From Alphaproteobacteria bacterium (GTDB lineage Bacteria > Pseudomonadota > Alphaproteobacteria > Rs-D84), in contig JAFVOS010000006.1 of the NCBI GenBank assembly GCA_017505705.1, positions 25,311-89,310 of the forward strand: 64,000 bases of DNA, in the 5' to 3' direction. The notes beneath the pieces were generated by a model, which saw only the letters and a program-made list of their open reading frames with translations, ran no database searches and had not been told where the DNA came from. This document shows, one piece after another, positions 41,550 to 50,945 of the stretch. Position 1 is the first letter of the stretch; every line of letters starts with the position of its first letter. Made by a program: the position numbers and the translations under genes.

Positions 41550-42650
41550 ATGGACAAGTATTATTCTGAAAATTGGTATCAAGCAACAGATAGCTTTCTT
41601 AAAAACGCATCAAATTTTGCAGACGTAAAGATGTGTGTTGCAGGTGGAAATAAATTTATTGTGCCATATGTTATGATTGGAAGTGGACCAAACAAAGTTG
41701 TTATAAATTCAGGTGTTCATGGTATTGAGGGATATCTTGGCAGTGCCGCACAGAATATGTTTCTGGATAGATTCGCAAAGACATTGACGCCAGAGTTTTG
41801 TAAAAAATATACAATTTGTTTGGTGCATGTTATCAATGGATGGGGAATGCAAAACCGCATGCGTGAGGTTCAAGATAAAAAAAATGGCGGTTTGGTTGAT
41901 TTAAATCGAAACTTTGGTGTGGATTTTTCAAACCCTGATGCCCTGCCCCAAAATCCAAAATATGAATTGGCGCATGATTTATTGCTGTCAAAGCCAGATG
42001 CCAAGCTAAAAAAAGAAAAAATTATAGAATTTCGTAAAAGGCATCTGAAAGATGGGGCGTGGGATGCAATTAGTTTTGGCCAGTATAAGCATCCGTATGG
42101 TCTGTTTTATGGTGGGGCGGAACAAATGCCTGAAAACCAAATGACGCTGACAATTTATGACGATATAATGCAAGGTGCAAAATCGCTGATATCGATTGGG
42201 ATGCATACTGGTTTGGGGCGTTTTGACAGAAAACGGGGCCAGGTAACAGGACAATTGTTGGTGTCGCATCCAGAACAACATAAGAATACACAATATTTTT
42301 CAAATATGTTGCCCAGCACCACTGTTGTTGCAGACAATCGTGCCGAAAATGGGCCTGTTTTGCTGGGGGATTTGGTTGATTGCCTGGAGATGCGTTATTC
42401 CGCACCAGAACTTCCTGTTTATACGGCAGATTTTGAAATTGGTACAGGCGAATTTCCAATTATGTCCCCAATATATAAACGTATGGATATGGGTGATGCA
42501 CGTTATGATTTGCTGAACTATGGTAATATTAGTGCCCAAACATTACAAAATCTGACAGAAAGCTGGTATCCGTCGGATAAGGGGTGGCGTGATGCAGCAC
42601 TGTTGCGGGCGTATGTGCTGTTTTCTGAATTGTTACAGAATTTGAAATAA
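41550..42650 (+). CDS. M14-type metallocarboxypeptidase-like (DUF2817) protein
   Basis: 366 residues from ATG 41550 (MDKYYSENWYQAT); a TTG at 41505 is possible but has a poorer context. INSGVHGIEGYLGSAAQ (about 60-76) holds the H and E of an M14 zinc site, and VDLNRNFGVDFS is the substrate-binding NRNF region. SIGMHTGLG supplies the third His, and TADFEIGTGEF may supply the general-base Glu. Motifs match DUF2817, a deacylase/peptidase-like family. No signal peptide, so cytoplasmic. It replaces tolB-pal at this position. Confidence 0.85.
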   Translation: MDKYYSENWYQATDSFLKNASNFADVKMCVAGGNKFIVPYVMIGSGPNKVVINSGVHGIEGYLGSAAQNMFLDRFAKTLTPEFCKKYTICLVHVINGWGMQNRMREVQDKKNGGLVDLNRNFGVDFSNPDALPQNPKYELAHDLLLSKPDAKLKKEKIIEFRKRHLKDGAWDAISFGQYKHPYGLFYGGAEQMPENQMTLTIYDDIMQGAKSLISIGMHTGLGRFDRKRGQVTGQLLVSHPEQHKNTQYFSNMLPSTTVVADNRAENGPVLLGDLVDCLEMRYSAPELPVYTADFEIGTGEFPIMSPIYKRMDMGDARYDLLNYGNISAQTLQNLTESWYPSDKGWRDAALLRAYVLFSELLQNLK

Positions 42651-42654
42651 CGAT

Positions 42655-42681
42655 AAAAAAACGCATTCCCATGGGAATGCG
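42655..42681 (-). terminator. Terminator of rnpB
   Basis: Minus strand: CGCATTCCCATGGGAATGCG is self-complementary and followed by TTTTTTT. Confidence 0.9.
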
Positions 42682-42682
42682 G

Positions 42683-43007
42683 TGCAGACACACGATAAGC
42701 CGGATTCTGTACTGCCAAAACCCAGTACCTTGTGGAACCAAGTATTGGTAGTGGACATGATTAATCTGCAAATTGTGTTGCCACAATTGTCAAGCCTTCT
42801 ACCCGCCCCCAATGTGGGACGCATATAGGGGGCCTATTTGAAGTTGCTGCGCACAGAGATTGCCCGTTTCACTCGAATTTAATCGTTTACGTCACTGTTG
42901 CTCTTATCGTCGGGTCGCCCCGCCCGGTATATTAGCCGGTGTGCTGTCCCAGGCAGTCCGGACTTTCCTCGTTGATAAAAATATCACCGCCATGTCCTGT
43001 GTGTCAT
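42683..43007 (-). ncRNA. rnpB: RNase P RNA
   Basis: On the minus strand the universally conserved parts occur in order: GAGGAAAGTCCGGAC (P4 5' strand and J3/4), ACAGTGACG, GAGTGAAACGGGCAA, and ACAGAATCCGGCTTATCG (P4 3' strand). The ends pair as P1 (GACACAC with GTGTGTC). The length of about 325 bases is slightly compact. Catalytic RNA that matures the 5' ends of tRNAs. A good promoter stands immediately upstream and a terminator immediately downstream. Translated frames across this interval should be ignored. Confidence 0.96.
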
Positions 43008-43016
43008 GCGGGTGTT

Positions 43017-43044
43017 ATGATATCACTATTTTACAAAATGGCAA
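43017..43044 (-). promoter_or_regulatory. rnpB promoter
   Basis: Minus strand TTGCCA (43044-43039), 16-base spacer, TATCAT (43022-43017). The predicted start falls within a few bases of the RNA 5' end. It lies just beyond the stop of the small gene 43046-43261. Confidence 0.7.
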
Positions 43045-43045
43045 T

Positions 43046-43261
43046 TTATTTCTTTTCACCTTGGGTGCGGGCCGATTTCAAGGCATGATTCAGGGCCGCA
43101 CGTGCAATTTGTCGAATCTTTGGGGCAAATGTGCGCATGTTCATTGTGTCGGCAACGGTGTTGCCAAAAATTGTAGCAATATAATCCAGTTGTGTTGGGG
43201 CAATAGTATATGTTTCACTGGTAATGTCGGCTATATTTAAATTTTGTACTGGATTACGCAT
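43046..43261 (-). CDS. Small hypothetical protein upstream of rnpB
   Basis: 71 residues (MRNPVQNLNIADITSETYTI...). GGGGG lies 11 bases before the ATG. A polar N-terminal third is followed by an amphipathic, basic C-terminal helix region (RTFAPKIRQIARAALNHALK). No cysteine, no membrane segment and no recognisable family. The coding case rests on the ribosome-binding site and sensible composition only. Confidence 0.5.
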   Translation of the reverse strand: MRNPVQNLNIADITSETYTIAPTQLDYIATIFGNTVADTMNMRTFAPKIRQIARAALNHALKSARTQGEKK

Positions 43262-43386
43262 GATAATTATCCCCCTGCTGTTTAGTAATTTATCATATTT
43301 TTTTGTGTGTTTCAGTCTAAAAATTATAAAATTTGTAATTTTTGTACTTGCTTATTTGGAAAGTCGTCATTATATCATAAAGTGAC

Positions 43387-43415
43387 TTGACTGAAAGGGG
43401 CGAAATTGCTATATA
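43387..43415 (+). promoter_or_regulatory. secA promoter
   Basis: TTGACT (43387-43392), ideal 17-base spacer, TATATA (43410-43415), 25 bases before the ATG, with AAGGAAG as ribosome-binding site. Confidence 0.7.
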
Positions 43416-43440
43416 TTTCGTGATAAAATAAGGAAGAAAA

Positions 43441-46053
43441 ATGTTTAAAAATGTAATTGGTAAATTATTAGGCTCTGCAAACGACAGAATTATTAAAAAT
43501 TATGATAAAACTGTGTCTTTGATTAATGATTTAGAACCAAAATATCATGCAATGACAGATGATGAGTTGCGTGAACAAACAGTTGCGTTGCGTCAGCGTC
43601 TGGCAAATGGGGAAAAAGAAAAGGATATTTTGCCTGATGCGTTTGCGTTGGTGCGTGAAGCGTCGGTTCGCACAATTGGATTGCGCCATTTTAATGTTCA
43701 GATGATTGGCGGTATGGTTCTGACCAATGGTCAAATCGCAGAAATGAAGACCGGTGAAGGAAAAACATTGGTTGCGACATTGGCAATGTTTTTAAAGGCG
43801 TTGCATGGTAAGGGTGCTCACTTGATTACTGTGAATGACTATTTGGCATCTCGTGACGCAGAATGGATGGGACAAATATATCGTTTCTTGGGGTTGACGG
43901 TTGGTATTATTCAGCATGATATGACCGACGAAGAACGTCGTGCAGCATATGCGTGTGATATCACGTATGTGACAAATTCCGAACTGGGGTTTGACTATTT
44001 GCGTGATAATATGAAGTTTTCAAAGGCGCAACAGGTTTTACGCCCATTCTTTTTTGCAATTGTTGACGAAGTAGACAGTATTTTGATTGACGAAGCACGT
44101 ACCCCATTGATTATATCGGGGCCTGCGGAAGATACCAGTGAACTGTATGCACGTGTTGACGATGTTGTTGTGCAATTTACATCAAGTGATTTTATCAAAG
44201 ATGAAAAAGACAGACATGTGACACTGACAGAAAGTGGTGTGGATACTGCAACCAGATTATTAAAAGAAAATGGATTGTTGGTTGGTGACAATTTATATGC
44301 GTCTGAAAATGCAGCATTGGTTATGCATATTCAGCAATCGTTATTGGCGCACCATTTGTATCAGAAAAATGTTAACTATGTTGTGCGTGGTGGTGAAATT
44401 CTGATTGTCGATGAATTTACAGGGCGTGTTATGACAGGACGCCGCTTTGGCAAGGGGTTGCACCAGGCAATTGAAGCCAAAGAACATGTTAATGTGCAGC
44501 CTGAAAATCAAACTGTATCCAGCATTTCATATCAGAATTTGTTCCGCTTGTATCCAACGTTGGCGGGTATGACCGGTACAGCGATGACAGAAGCTGCAGA
44601 ATTTGAAGAAATTTATAAGCTGCGTGTGGTGTCTATTCCGACAAACAGACCTGTGGCACGTATTGATCATCATGACGAAATTTATCGTAATAAAGATGAA
44701 AAGTATGACGCAATTATTAAACAGATAGAAGATTGTGTAAAGCGTAAACAGCCGGTGCTGGTTGGAACGGTGTCTATTGAAAAATCTGAAGAATTGGCAC
44801 AGATTGTGCGCCAAAAACTGGGGATTAATCCAGCGGTGTTGAATGCAAAGCACCATGAATCTGAGGCAAAAATTGTTGCCCAGGCTGGTGCGCCAGGTGC
44901 GGTCACAATCGCAACCAACATGGCAGGACGTGGTACGGATATTAAATTGGGTGGAAATGCAGAAGAATTAATTGCTGGTTTGGATGCAAATGATCCAGAA
45001 TATGAAGATAAAAAGAAAGAAATTTATGCCACAATTGAAGCAAATAAAAAGCTGGTTCTGGATGCTGGTGGGTTGTATGTAATCGGTACAGAAAGACACG
45101 AATCCCGTCGTATCGATAATCAGTTGCGTGGGCGTTCGGGGCGTCAGGGTGATCCAGGCGATTCAAAATTCTTTTTGGCGTTGGATGACGATTTGATGCG
45201 TATTTTCGGGGCGGCCAGATTGCAGGGAATGTTGACGACACTGGGACTGAAAACGGGCGAGGCAATTACCCATCCTTGGATTACAAAGGCGTTGGAAAAG
45301 GCCCAAAAACGTGTCGAAGCCAGATATTTTGAAGCACGTAAGGAATTGCTGAAATATGATGACGTCGCAAATGAACAGCGTACAGTTATTTACAAGCAGC
45401 GTGATGAATTGATGGTGTCAGAAGATTTGTCTGGGTTGGCACGTGAAATGATTGGTGATGTTGTGGAAATTATTTGTGAAAATAACATCCCAGAAAAAGC
45501 TCATCCAATGGATTGGAATTTGACAGGAATCCATGATGCGATGATGCGTATGTTTGCATTGGATATCACTGATATTGAAAAGTGGAAAACAGACGAGTCT
45601 ATTACAGAACGCAAGGCATATGAAACACTGGTGAATTTAGCAATGCGCAGGTATGAACACCAAGCAGCCAAATATGGACCAGAATTGATGCAAATGGCAT
45701 CACGTCAGATGATGTTGGGGGCGCTGGATTCTGTGTGGAAAAAACATTTGCAACAGATGGATTACCTGCAAAGTGCAATTGGGTTGCGTGGGTATGCACA
45801 GAAAAATCCACTGTATGAATATAAACGTGAAGCATTGGATTTGTTCAAGAACACTGTTAACAACTTTAAAATCATGTCCATTGCATATATAAGTCGCATG
45901 GAATTGACACGTGAAGATGTTAATGAAACCGAGAAGAAACGTGCAGAACATGATGCGTCTTTGAATAAGGCAACCGGTGAATCACGACGCAATGCGCCAT
46001 GTCCATGTGGTTCTGGGCAAAAATATAAGCATTGTTGTGGTAAATTGCACTAA
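43441..46053 (+). CDS. secA: Preprotein translocase ATPase SecA
   Basis: Motor of Sec-dependent export; required by the many signal-peptide proteins in this window. 870 residues. Walker A MKTGEGKTLVATL (about 101-113), TNSELGFDYLRDNM, DEVDSILIDEARTPLIISG (Walker B/DEAD region), TNMAGRGTDIKLGG, and GLYVIGTERHESRRIDNQLR with LRGRSGRQGDPG. The C-terminal zinc knuckle is CPCGSGQKYKHCC, which binds SecB and lipids. All motifs intact. Own promoter and terminator. Confidence 0.98.
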   Translation: MFKNVIGKLLGSANDRIIKNYDKTVSLINDLEPKYHAMTDDELREQTVALRQRLANGEKEKDILPDAFALVREASVRTIGLRHFNVQMIGGMVLTNGQIAEMKTGEGKTLVATLAMFLKALHGKGAHLITVNDYLASRDAEWMGQIYRFLGLTVGIIQHDMTDEERRAAYACDITYVTNSELGFDYLRDNMKFSKAQQVLRPFFFAIVDEVDSILIDEARTPLIISGPAEDTSELYARVDDVVVQFTSSDFIKDEKDRHVTLTESGVDTATRLLKENGLLVGDNLYASENAALVMHIQQSLLAHHLYQKNVNYVVRGGEILIVDEFTGRVMTGRRFGKGLHQAIEAKEHVNVQPENQTVSSISYQNLFRLYPTLAGMTGTAMTEAAEFEEIYKLRVVSIPTNRPVARIDHHDEIYRNKDEKYDAIIKQIEDCVKRKQPVLVGTVSIEKSEELAQIVRQKLGINPAVLNAKHHESEAKIVAQAGAPGAVTIATNMAGRGTDIKLGGNAEELIAGLDANDPEYEDKKKEIYATIEANKKLVLDAGGLYVIGTERHESRRIDNQLRGRSGRQGDPGDSKFFLALDDDLMRIFGAARLQGMLTTLGLKTGEAITHPWITKALEKAQKRVEARYFEARKELLKYDDVANEQRTVIYKQRDELMVSEDLSGLAREMIGDVVEIICENNIPEKAHPMDWNLTGIHDAMMRMFALDITDIEKWKTDESITERKAYETLVNLAMRRYEHQAAKYGPELMQMASRQMMLGALDSVWKKHLQQMDYLQSAIGLRGYAQKNPLYEYKREALDLFKNTVNNFKIMSIAYISRMELTREDVNETEKKRAEHDASLNKATGESRRNAPCPCGSGQKYKHCCGKLH

Positions 46054-46059
46054 AGCCCT

Positions 46060-46092
46060 GCCCATGGGGATAAACATGGGTTTGGTTTTTTG
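46060..46092 (+). terminator. Terminator after secA
   Basis: GCCCATG ... CATGGGT stem around GGGATAAA, followed by TTGGTTTTTT. Confidence 0.7.
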
Positions 46093-46123
46093 CTGATAAA
46101 AGAAAGGTTAAAGGAAAGGGATT

Positions 46124-49100
46124 ATGCAGCAATTTGTTCATCTTCGTACTCATTCAAGATTCTCGGTTGGTGCCAGTACGATTACAATCAAGGGTATTCC
46201 AAAACTTTGTGCGGCAGCAGATATGTTTGCATGTGCGCTGACAGATACAAATTTAATGTCGGGATGTGCAGAGTTTTCAGATGTGATGCCGAAAAATAAA
46301 TTACAGCCCATTATTGGAATTGAAATAACCTTGAATCAGCATGCAGCAGATCCAAAAATATTACGTTCTCATTCATTGTCTAAGATTGTTTTGCTGGCGC
46401 AGAATCACAAGGGCTATTTAAATTTATGTGAATTAAATCGCATTATGTATATGCGGGCCGATAATCATCATTTGGGACCATATGTCACATTTGATGAATT
46501 GGCTGGACACAGTGAAGGATTAATTTGTTTGTCTGGGGCGCATTTGGGGCCAATTGGAATGGCGGTTTTAAACGCCCAGGATGCTCAAGCAAAAATATAT
46601 GCAAAACAATTGTTGGAAGTATTCGGCGACAGGTTTTATATTGAAATTCAAAGGCATGGTTTGGAAAATGAAATAAAAACAGAACCTATGTTTTTGAAAT
46701 TAGCCCAAGAATTAAATGTGCCAATTGTGGCAACAAATGATGTTTGCTTTGCGTCTGATACAGATTATGAACCTGCGGATGCATTGGGGTGTGTTTTAGG
46801 ACAGACCAAGGTTATTGATCCAGAACGCCCAAGAAAATCGTCTGAGCAATATTTTAAGTCTGGTGATCAAATGGCAGAAATATTTTCTGATTTGCCAGAA
46901 GCCATAGAAAATACTGTTCTTATTGCGAACAGATGTGGTTTTATGGTTAATGTTCATGAAAAACCATTGCTGCCACGTTTTGGTGATGATTTGGAAACAG
47001 AATGTCAAATGTTGCGTGATAATACGATGAATGGATTAAAACGCAGGTTGGAACAGCATAATATTACCGATACAGCACCATATTATGAACAGGCTGAATT
47101 TGAACTGGGGGTTATTATTGGTATGGGATTCCCAGGTTATTTCTTGATTGTTGCGGATTACATAGATTGGTGCCGTCATAATGATGTTTTAACGGGACCT
47201 GGGCGTGGATCGGGGGCTGGGTCTATTGTTGCATGGGCGTTGGGGATTACAAATGTAGACCCGTTAAAGTATGGATTGCTGTTTGAGCGTTTCTTGAATC
47301 CGGATCGTATATCTATGCCGGACTTTGACGTAGATTTTGAACCAACAGGGATTGAACGTGTGTTAGCGTATGTGTGTGATAAATATGGGCATGATTCTGT
47401 TTGTCGTATTATCACGTTCGGCAGTTTGCAGGCACGTGGCGCAATTCGAGATATTGGGCGTGTGTATGGGTTGCCCTATTCTAAATCTGACAGATTGTCT
47501 AAGCTGATACCACAGGATGCCAAGACACTGAAAGAAGCGGTGGATGCTTCGTCTGAAATTCAAGATATTTTGAATGCAGATGAAGATATGAACAAGGTTG
47601 TGACCGTTGCAGAAGAATTAGAAGGTTCTTTGCGTAATTTGGGGCAACATGCATGTGGTGTTGTTATTGGGGACCGACCAACAACCAAGATTGCACCTGT
47701 TTACCGTGATCCAGCCAACCCATTGCCGTCGTGTCAATTTGACGGAAAGTATTTGGAAAAGTCTGGACTGATTAAATTTGACTTTTTGGGCTTAGAAACA
47801 TTGGTCGTACTGAAATATGCGACACGACTGATACAACAAACACGTGGTATTAATATAGATTTGGATCAAATTCCAACAGATGATCCAAAAACAATGAAAT
47901 TGTGGCAACAAGGATTGACCGAAGGGATTTTCCAATTTGATGCCCCATTTGTTCAGCAGACATTGCGTAAAATGCATCCGACCAGTTTCTTGGAAATTTC
48001 TGCGCTGAATGCGTTGAACCGCCCTGGTCCCATCGCATTTATTCCACAGTTTATTGCCCGTATGCATGGCGAAGAAGCAATTGAATATGTGCACCCCAAA
48101 GCAGAGCCAATATTGAAAGAAACGTATGGTATTATTGTGTACCAGGAACAGGTTATGCAATTAACACGTGCATTGGCTGGATTTACACGTGGACAGTCTG
48201 ATAACGTGCGTAAGGCAATGGGTAAAAAGCTGATAGAAATGCTGAATGAATTAGAAGGCAAATTCTATGAGGGATGTGAAAAAGAAGGTACACTGGACAG
48301 AACAACCGCCAAGGAACTGTGGGAAAAGTTCAAGGAATTTGCAAAGTATGCATTTAATAAATCACACGCAATTGCATATTCAATCGTGGCAAACCAGTGT
48401 GCATATCTGAAAGCAAATTATACGCCAGAATTTTTAGCAGCTTCGATGTCCAGTAATCTAAATGATACAGATCAATTGGCGATATTTGTTGATGATGCTA
48501 AAACGAATTTTAACATTGAAATTGTTCCGCCAGACATAAATCAAAGTGAATCACTGTTTACAGTGCGTGATGGCAAAATTATTTATGCATTGGCTGCGTT
48601 AAAGGGTGTTGGAACAGCAGCAACTGATTTAATTGTTGCAGAACGAAATGCAAATGGAAAGTTTAAGAATTTGACTGATTTTGCAAAACGGTGCGCACCA
48701 TTTATGAATAAGCGAATCTTGGAAGCGTTTGCCAAGGTTGGTGTGTTGGATTCTTTGGAACCAAATCGGGCTGCAGTCTATATGAATGCGGATGCGATAT
48801 TGCTGTATGCATCAAAGTCAAAAGAAAGTGCCAGTATGTTATCTTTGTTTGCCAATACGGTTGAAGATGATGTTGCAGAAGATAGATTGCGTACTAATTT
48901 GCCCAAAACAACCCCATGGACATTTAATCAGAAATTGGAAAATGAATTGTCGGCACTGGGGTTCTATATTTCTGCACATCCACTGGATCAATATAAACAT
49001 TTGATTGCAAGGGCCGGATTGGCGACCAGCGCAACACTGGAATCATTGGGAGATAGAAAAGCAGTTCAAATTGCTGTGACGGTTAATTCGTTCGGGCGGC

Positions 49101-49531
49101 GTCGCACCAAAACAGGCAAAGAAATGATTACAATTAATGCGTCTGACAGCTATGGGAATGTAGATGCGGTTGCATTTGGAAATTCTGCAATTGAATTTGC
49201 ACAAATACTATCAACAGAAACGGTTGTTGTGTTGAACGGTAAAACGTCTAATCGTGATGACAGGGTTTCTATTTTTGTAGATTCTATTATACCATTGTCG
49301 CAGTGGGTTGCAAAAATTGCACGCAAAATAACATTAGATATATGGGACAAGGCAGCGTTGGCAGATGTGAAAAAGGCAATAATGGCGTTGGCGCCAGGAC
49401 ACACACGTGTGGTTCTAAATTTGCATGGTGCGGATAAGGTTGCAACAATGGCCCTGCCTGGTGGGGTCGAATTGGGGGCAACAACAGCAACAGATCTGTC
49501 TGGACTGGGGATTAAGGTAGAGGTTGAATAA
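46124..49531 (+). CDS. dnaE: DNA polymerase III alpha subunit
   Basis: Replicative polymerase, 1135 residues. N-terminal PHP domain begins FVHLRTHSRFSVGAS; the LTDTNLMSG segment lacks the second metal-binding His of active PHP domains, like E. coli LTDFTNLCG, so proofreading is expected from a separate epsilon subunit. The polymerase core has GPGRGSGAGSIVAWALGITNVDPL and the catalytic MPDFDVDF (about 398-405). Downstream come GIIVYQEQVMQ, helix-hairpin-helix and an OB fold (QIAVTVNSFGRRRTK). Ribosome-binding site AAAGGAAAGGG. One base separates it from rsmH. Confidence 0.97.
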   Translation: MQQFVHLRTHSRFSVGASTITIKGIPKLCAAADMFACALTDTNLMSGCAEFSDVMPKNKLQPIIGIEITLNQHAADPKILRSHSLSKIVLLAQNHKGYLNLCELNRIMYMRADNHHLGPYVTFDELAGHSEGLICLSGAHLGPIGMAVLNAQDAQAKIYAKQLLEVFGDRFYIEIQRHGLENEIKTEPMFLKLAQELNVPIVATNDVCFASDTDYEPADALGCVLGQTKVIDPERPRKSSEQYFKSGDQMAEIFSDLPEAIENTVLIANRCGFMVNVHEKPLLPRFGDDLETECQMLRDNTMNGLKRRLEQHNITDTAPYYEQAEFELGVIIGMGFPGYFLIVADYIDWCRHNDVLTGPGRGSGAGSIVAWALGITNVDPLKYGLLFERFLNPDRISMPDFDVDFEPTGIERVLAYVCDKYGHDSVCRIITFGSLQARGAIRDIGRVYGLPYSKSDRLSKLIPQDAKTLKEAVDASSEIQDILNADEDMNKVVTVAEELEGSLRNLGQHACGVVIGDRPTTKIAPVYRDPANPLPSCQFDGKYLEKSGLIKFDFLGLETLVVLKYATRLIQQTRGINIDLDQIPTDDPKTMKLWQQGLTEGIFQFDAPFVQQTLRKMHPTSFLEISALNALNRPGPIAFIPQFIARMHGEEAIEYVHPKAEPILKETYGIIVYQEQVMQLTRALAGFTRGQSDNVRKAMGKKLIEMLNELEGKFYEGCEKEGTLDRTTAKELWEKFKEFAKYAFNKSHAIAYSIVANQCAYLKANYTPEFLAASMSSNLNDTDQLAIFVDDAKTNFNIEIVPPDINQSESLFTVRDGKIIYALAALKGVGTAATDLIVAERNANGKFKNLTDFAKRCAPFMNKRILEAFAKVGVLDSLEPNRAAVYMNADAILLYASKSKESASMLSLFANTVEDDVAEDRLRTNLPKTTPWTFNQKLENELSALGFYISAHPLDQYKHLIARAGLATSATLESLGDRKAVQIAVTVNSFGRRRTKTGKEMITINASDSYGNVDAVAFGNSAIEFAQILSTETVVVLNGKTSNRDDRVSIFVDSIIPLSQWVAKIARKITLDIWDKAALADVKKAIMALAPGHTRVVLNLHGADKVATMALPGGVELGATTATDLSGLGIKVEVE

Positions 49532-49532
49532 T

Positions 49533-50390
49533 ATGAAGCATGTTCCTGTATTATTAGATTCTGTATTGAATGCCTTGGGTGATATTAAGGGAAAACGTAT
49601 TGTGGATTGTACATTTGGTGCGGGTGGATACAGTCGGGCTTTCTTGGAACGTGGCGCAATTGTGACCGCATTTGATCGTGACCCAAATGTGCAGGCTGAT
49701 GCAGAGGCAATGCGTGCAGAATATGGTGAAAGATTTAATTTTATTCCACGTGCGTTTTCGGCGATTTCTGAATTAGAAGAAACCTATGATGCGATTGTGT
49801 TTGATTTGGGAATTTCTTCAATGCAAATTGACAATCCAGAACGTGGTTTTTCTTTTCGGGCAGATGCAGCGTTGGATATGCGGATGGATACCAGGGATAA
49901 TGACGGATGCATGAATGCGGCACAATTAATTGAAAAATTGACAGTGTTGGAAATTGCACAAATCTTGCGTGATTATGGCGATGTGCGCAATGCAATGCAG
50001 TTGGCGCGTGTTATCAAGGAAAAAAATCCACGTACAACATTTGAATTAAGGGATTTAATAAGGAACCCAAAAGATGTTGCACCTGTATTTCAGGCTTTAC
50101 GTATTGCTGTAAATGATGAAATGGGCGAAATAAGACGTGCGTTAACAGCGGTGCCAGAACGTTTGGTGTGCGGTGGCATGTGTATATGTGTGACGTTTCA
50201 TTCAATAGAAGATAGAATTGTAAAAAATACTTTTAAGGATTGGACAACAGTGCCTGGGGATCCACGTATGCCGGTGGTGGCAAATGCGCCTTTTATGGCA
50301 ATAAAGGCAGTTGTTCCAACTGCAGATGAAACTGAAAATAATCCACGTGCACGTTCGGCACATATGCGTGGGGTTGTAAAATCTTGTTGA
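49533..50390 (+). CDS. rsmH: 16S rRNA m4C1402 methyltransferase
   Basis: Methylates N4 of C1402 in the decoding centre of 16S rRNA. 285 residues from ATG 49533 (MKHVPVLLDSVLNAL). SAM loop VDCTFGAGGYSRAFLE, AFDRDP, YDAIVFDLGISSMQIDNPERGFSFR, MRMDTRD, FQALRIAVNDE, FHSIEDRIVKNTF and the final NPRARSAHMRGV all match. In most bacteria rsmH (mraW) heads the division/cell-wall cluster behind mraZ; here it directly follows dnaE and no ftsL or ftsI is present. Confidence 0.97.
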   Translation: MKHVPVLLDSVLNALGDIKGKRIVDCTFGAGGYSRAFLERGAIVTAFDRDPNVQADAEAMRAEYGERFNFIPRAFSAISELEETYDAIVFDLGISSMQIDNPERGFSFRADAALDMRMDTRDNDGCMNAAQLIEKLTVLEIAQILRDYGDVRNAMQLARVIKEKNPRTTFELRDLIRNPKDVAPVFQALRIAVNDEMGEIRRALTAVPERLVCGGMCICVTFHSIEDRIVKNTFKDWTTVPGDPRMPVVANAPFMAIKAVVPTADETENNPRARSAHMRGVVKSC

Positions 50391-50458
50391 CCGATGGACT
50401 GCGATTTGTGTAGGATTTCTTTAAAATACAGAGCTAATGTTAAAATAATGGTGGGGTT

Positions 50459-50842
50459 ATGCTTCGTAAAAAAACGCTGTCTTTAAAGAAACAAGTGGAA
50501 ATGGCAGATAATCAGAAAAAGGTTAATCCATTGGATTTGTCCAGTGACCAGGATTTAACCATAGCACTGATGAATCTTATCGCAATAGATGGTAAATTAC
50601 AAACTGTAACAAACATCCAAAATAATTTATTGGGGCGTATCGTTAAGAATAAGGATTTATTAGCAGTTTCAGAACGATTGTTGGGAAAATCAATGCAACT
50701 GATTGAAGAAGGTATGAAAATATTGGAAAACGGTCAAAATGCGGATGCATACATTAAATTTGATCAGGCGTATGAGGTATATTCGTTATTCTGGGGGGTA
50801 AATATGGGGATGATTGAAGAAAAAGATGTGTTGGATATATAA
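50459..50842 (+). CDS. Hypothetical helical protein
   Basis: 127 residues, soluble and mostly helical: basic N-terminus (MLRKKTLSLKKQVEMADNQ), then LTIALMNLIAIDGKLQTV, LLGRIVKNKDLLAVSERLL, and EEGMKILENGQNADAYIKFDQAYEVYSLF, which resembles a TPR-like or helical-bundle unit. No catalytic motif and no cysteine. It lies 68 bases after rsmH and about 57 bases before the reconstructed start of the giant secreted protein, so a link to that protein is possible but unproven. Confidence 0.65.
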   Translation: MLRKKTLSLKKQVEMADNQKKVNPLDLSSDQDLTIALMNLIAIDGKLQTVTNIQNNLLGRIVKNKDLLAVSERLLGKSMQLIEEGMKILENGQNADAYIKFDQAYEVYSLFWGVNMGMIEEKDVLDI

Positions 50843-50899
50843 AATACTGTTGATTCAAATGCAGAAAAAATGATAGAATGAAGTAAGAGAGAAGGCAAA

Positions 50900-50945
50900 G
50901 TGAGATATTTAAATAATAACTTTTTTCAAGTTTTCGGCCCTGTTG
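50900..50945 (+). other. Frameshift joining signal peptide to giant secreted protein
   Basis: GTG 50900, preceded by GAAGG at good spacing, starts MRYLNNNFF in one frame; the frame then runs off. The next frame continues KFSALLAMIFAAGVSDA. Removing one T from the six-T run at 50921-50926 (AAC TTT TTT C) joins the two into a perfect signal peptide. This is consistent with a homopolymer indel, slippage, or a sequencing error. Confidence 0.7.

Noticed and set aside
42518..43240. Several short frames on both strands
   Set aside because: They overlap the RNase P RNA, whose conserved sequence and ends explain the region better. The 71-codon minus-strand frame 43046-43261 lies outside rnpB and is kept as a possible gene.
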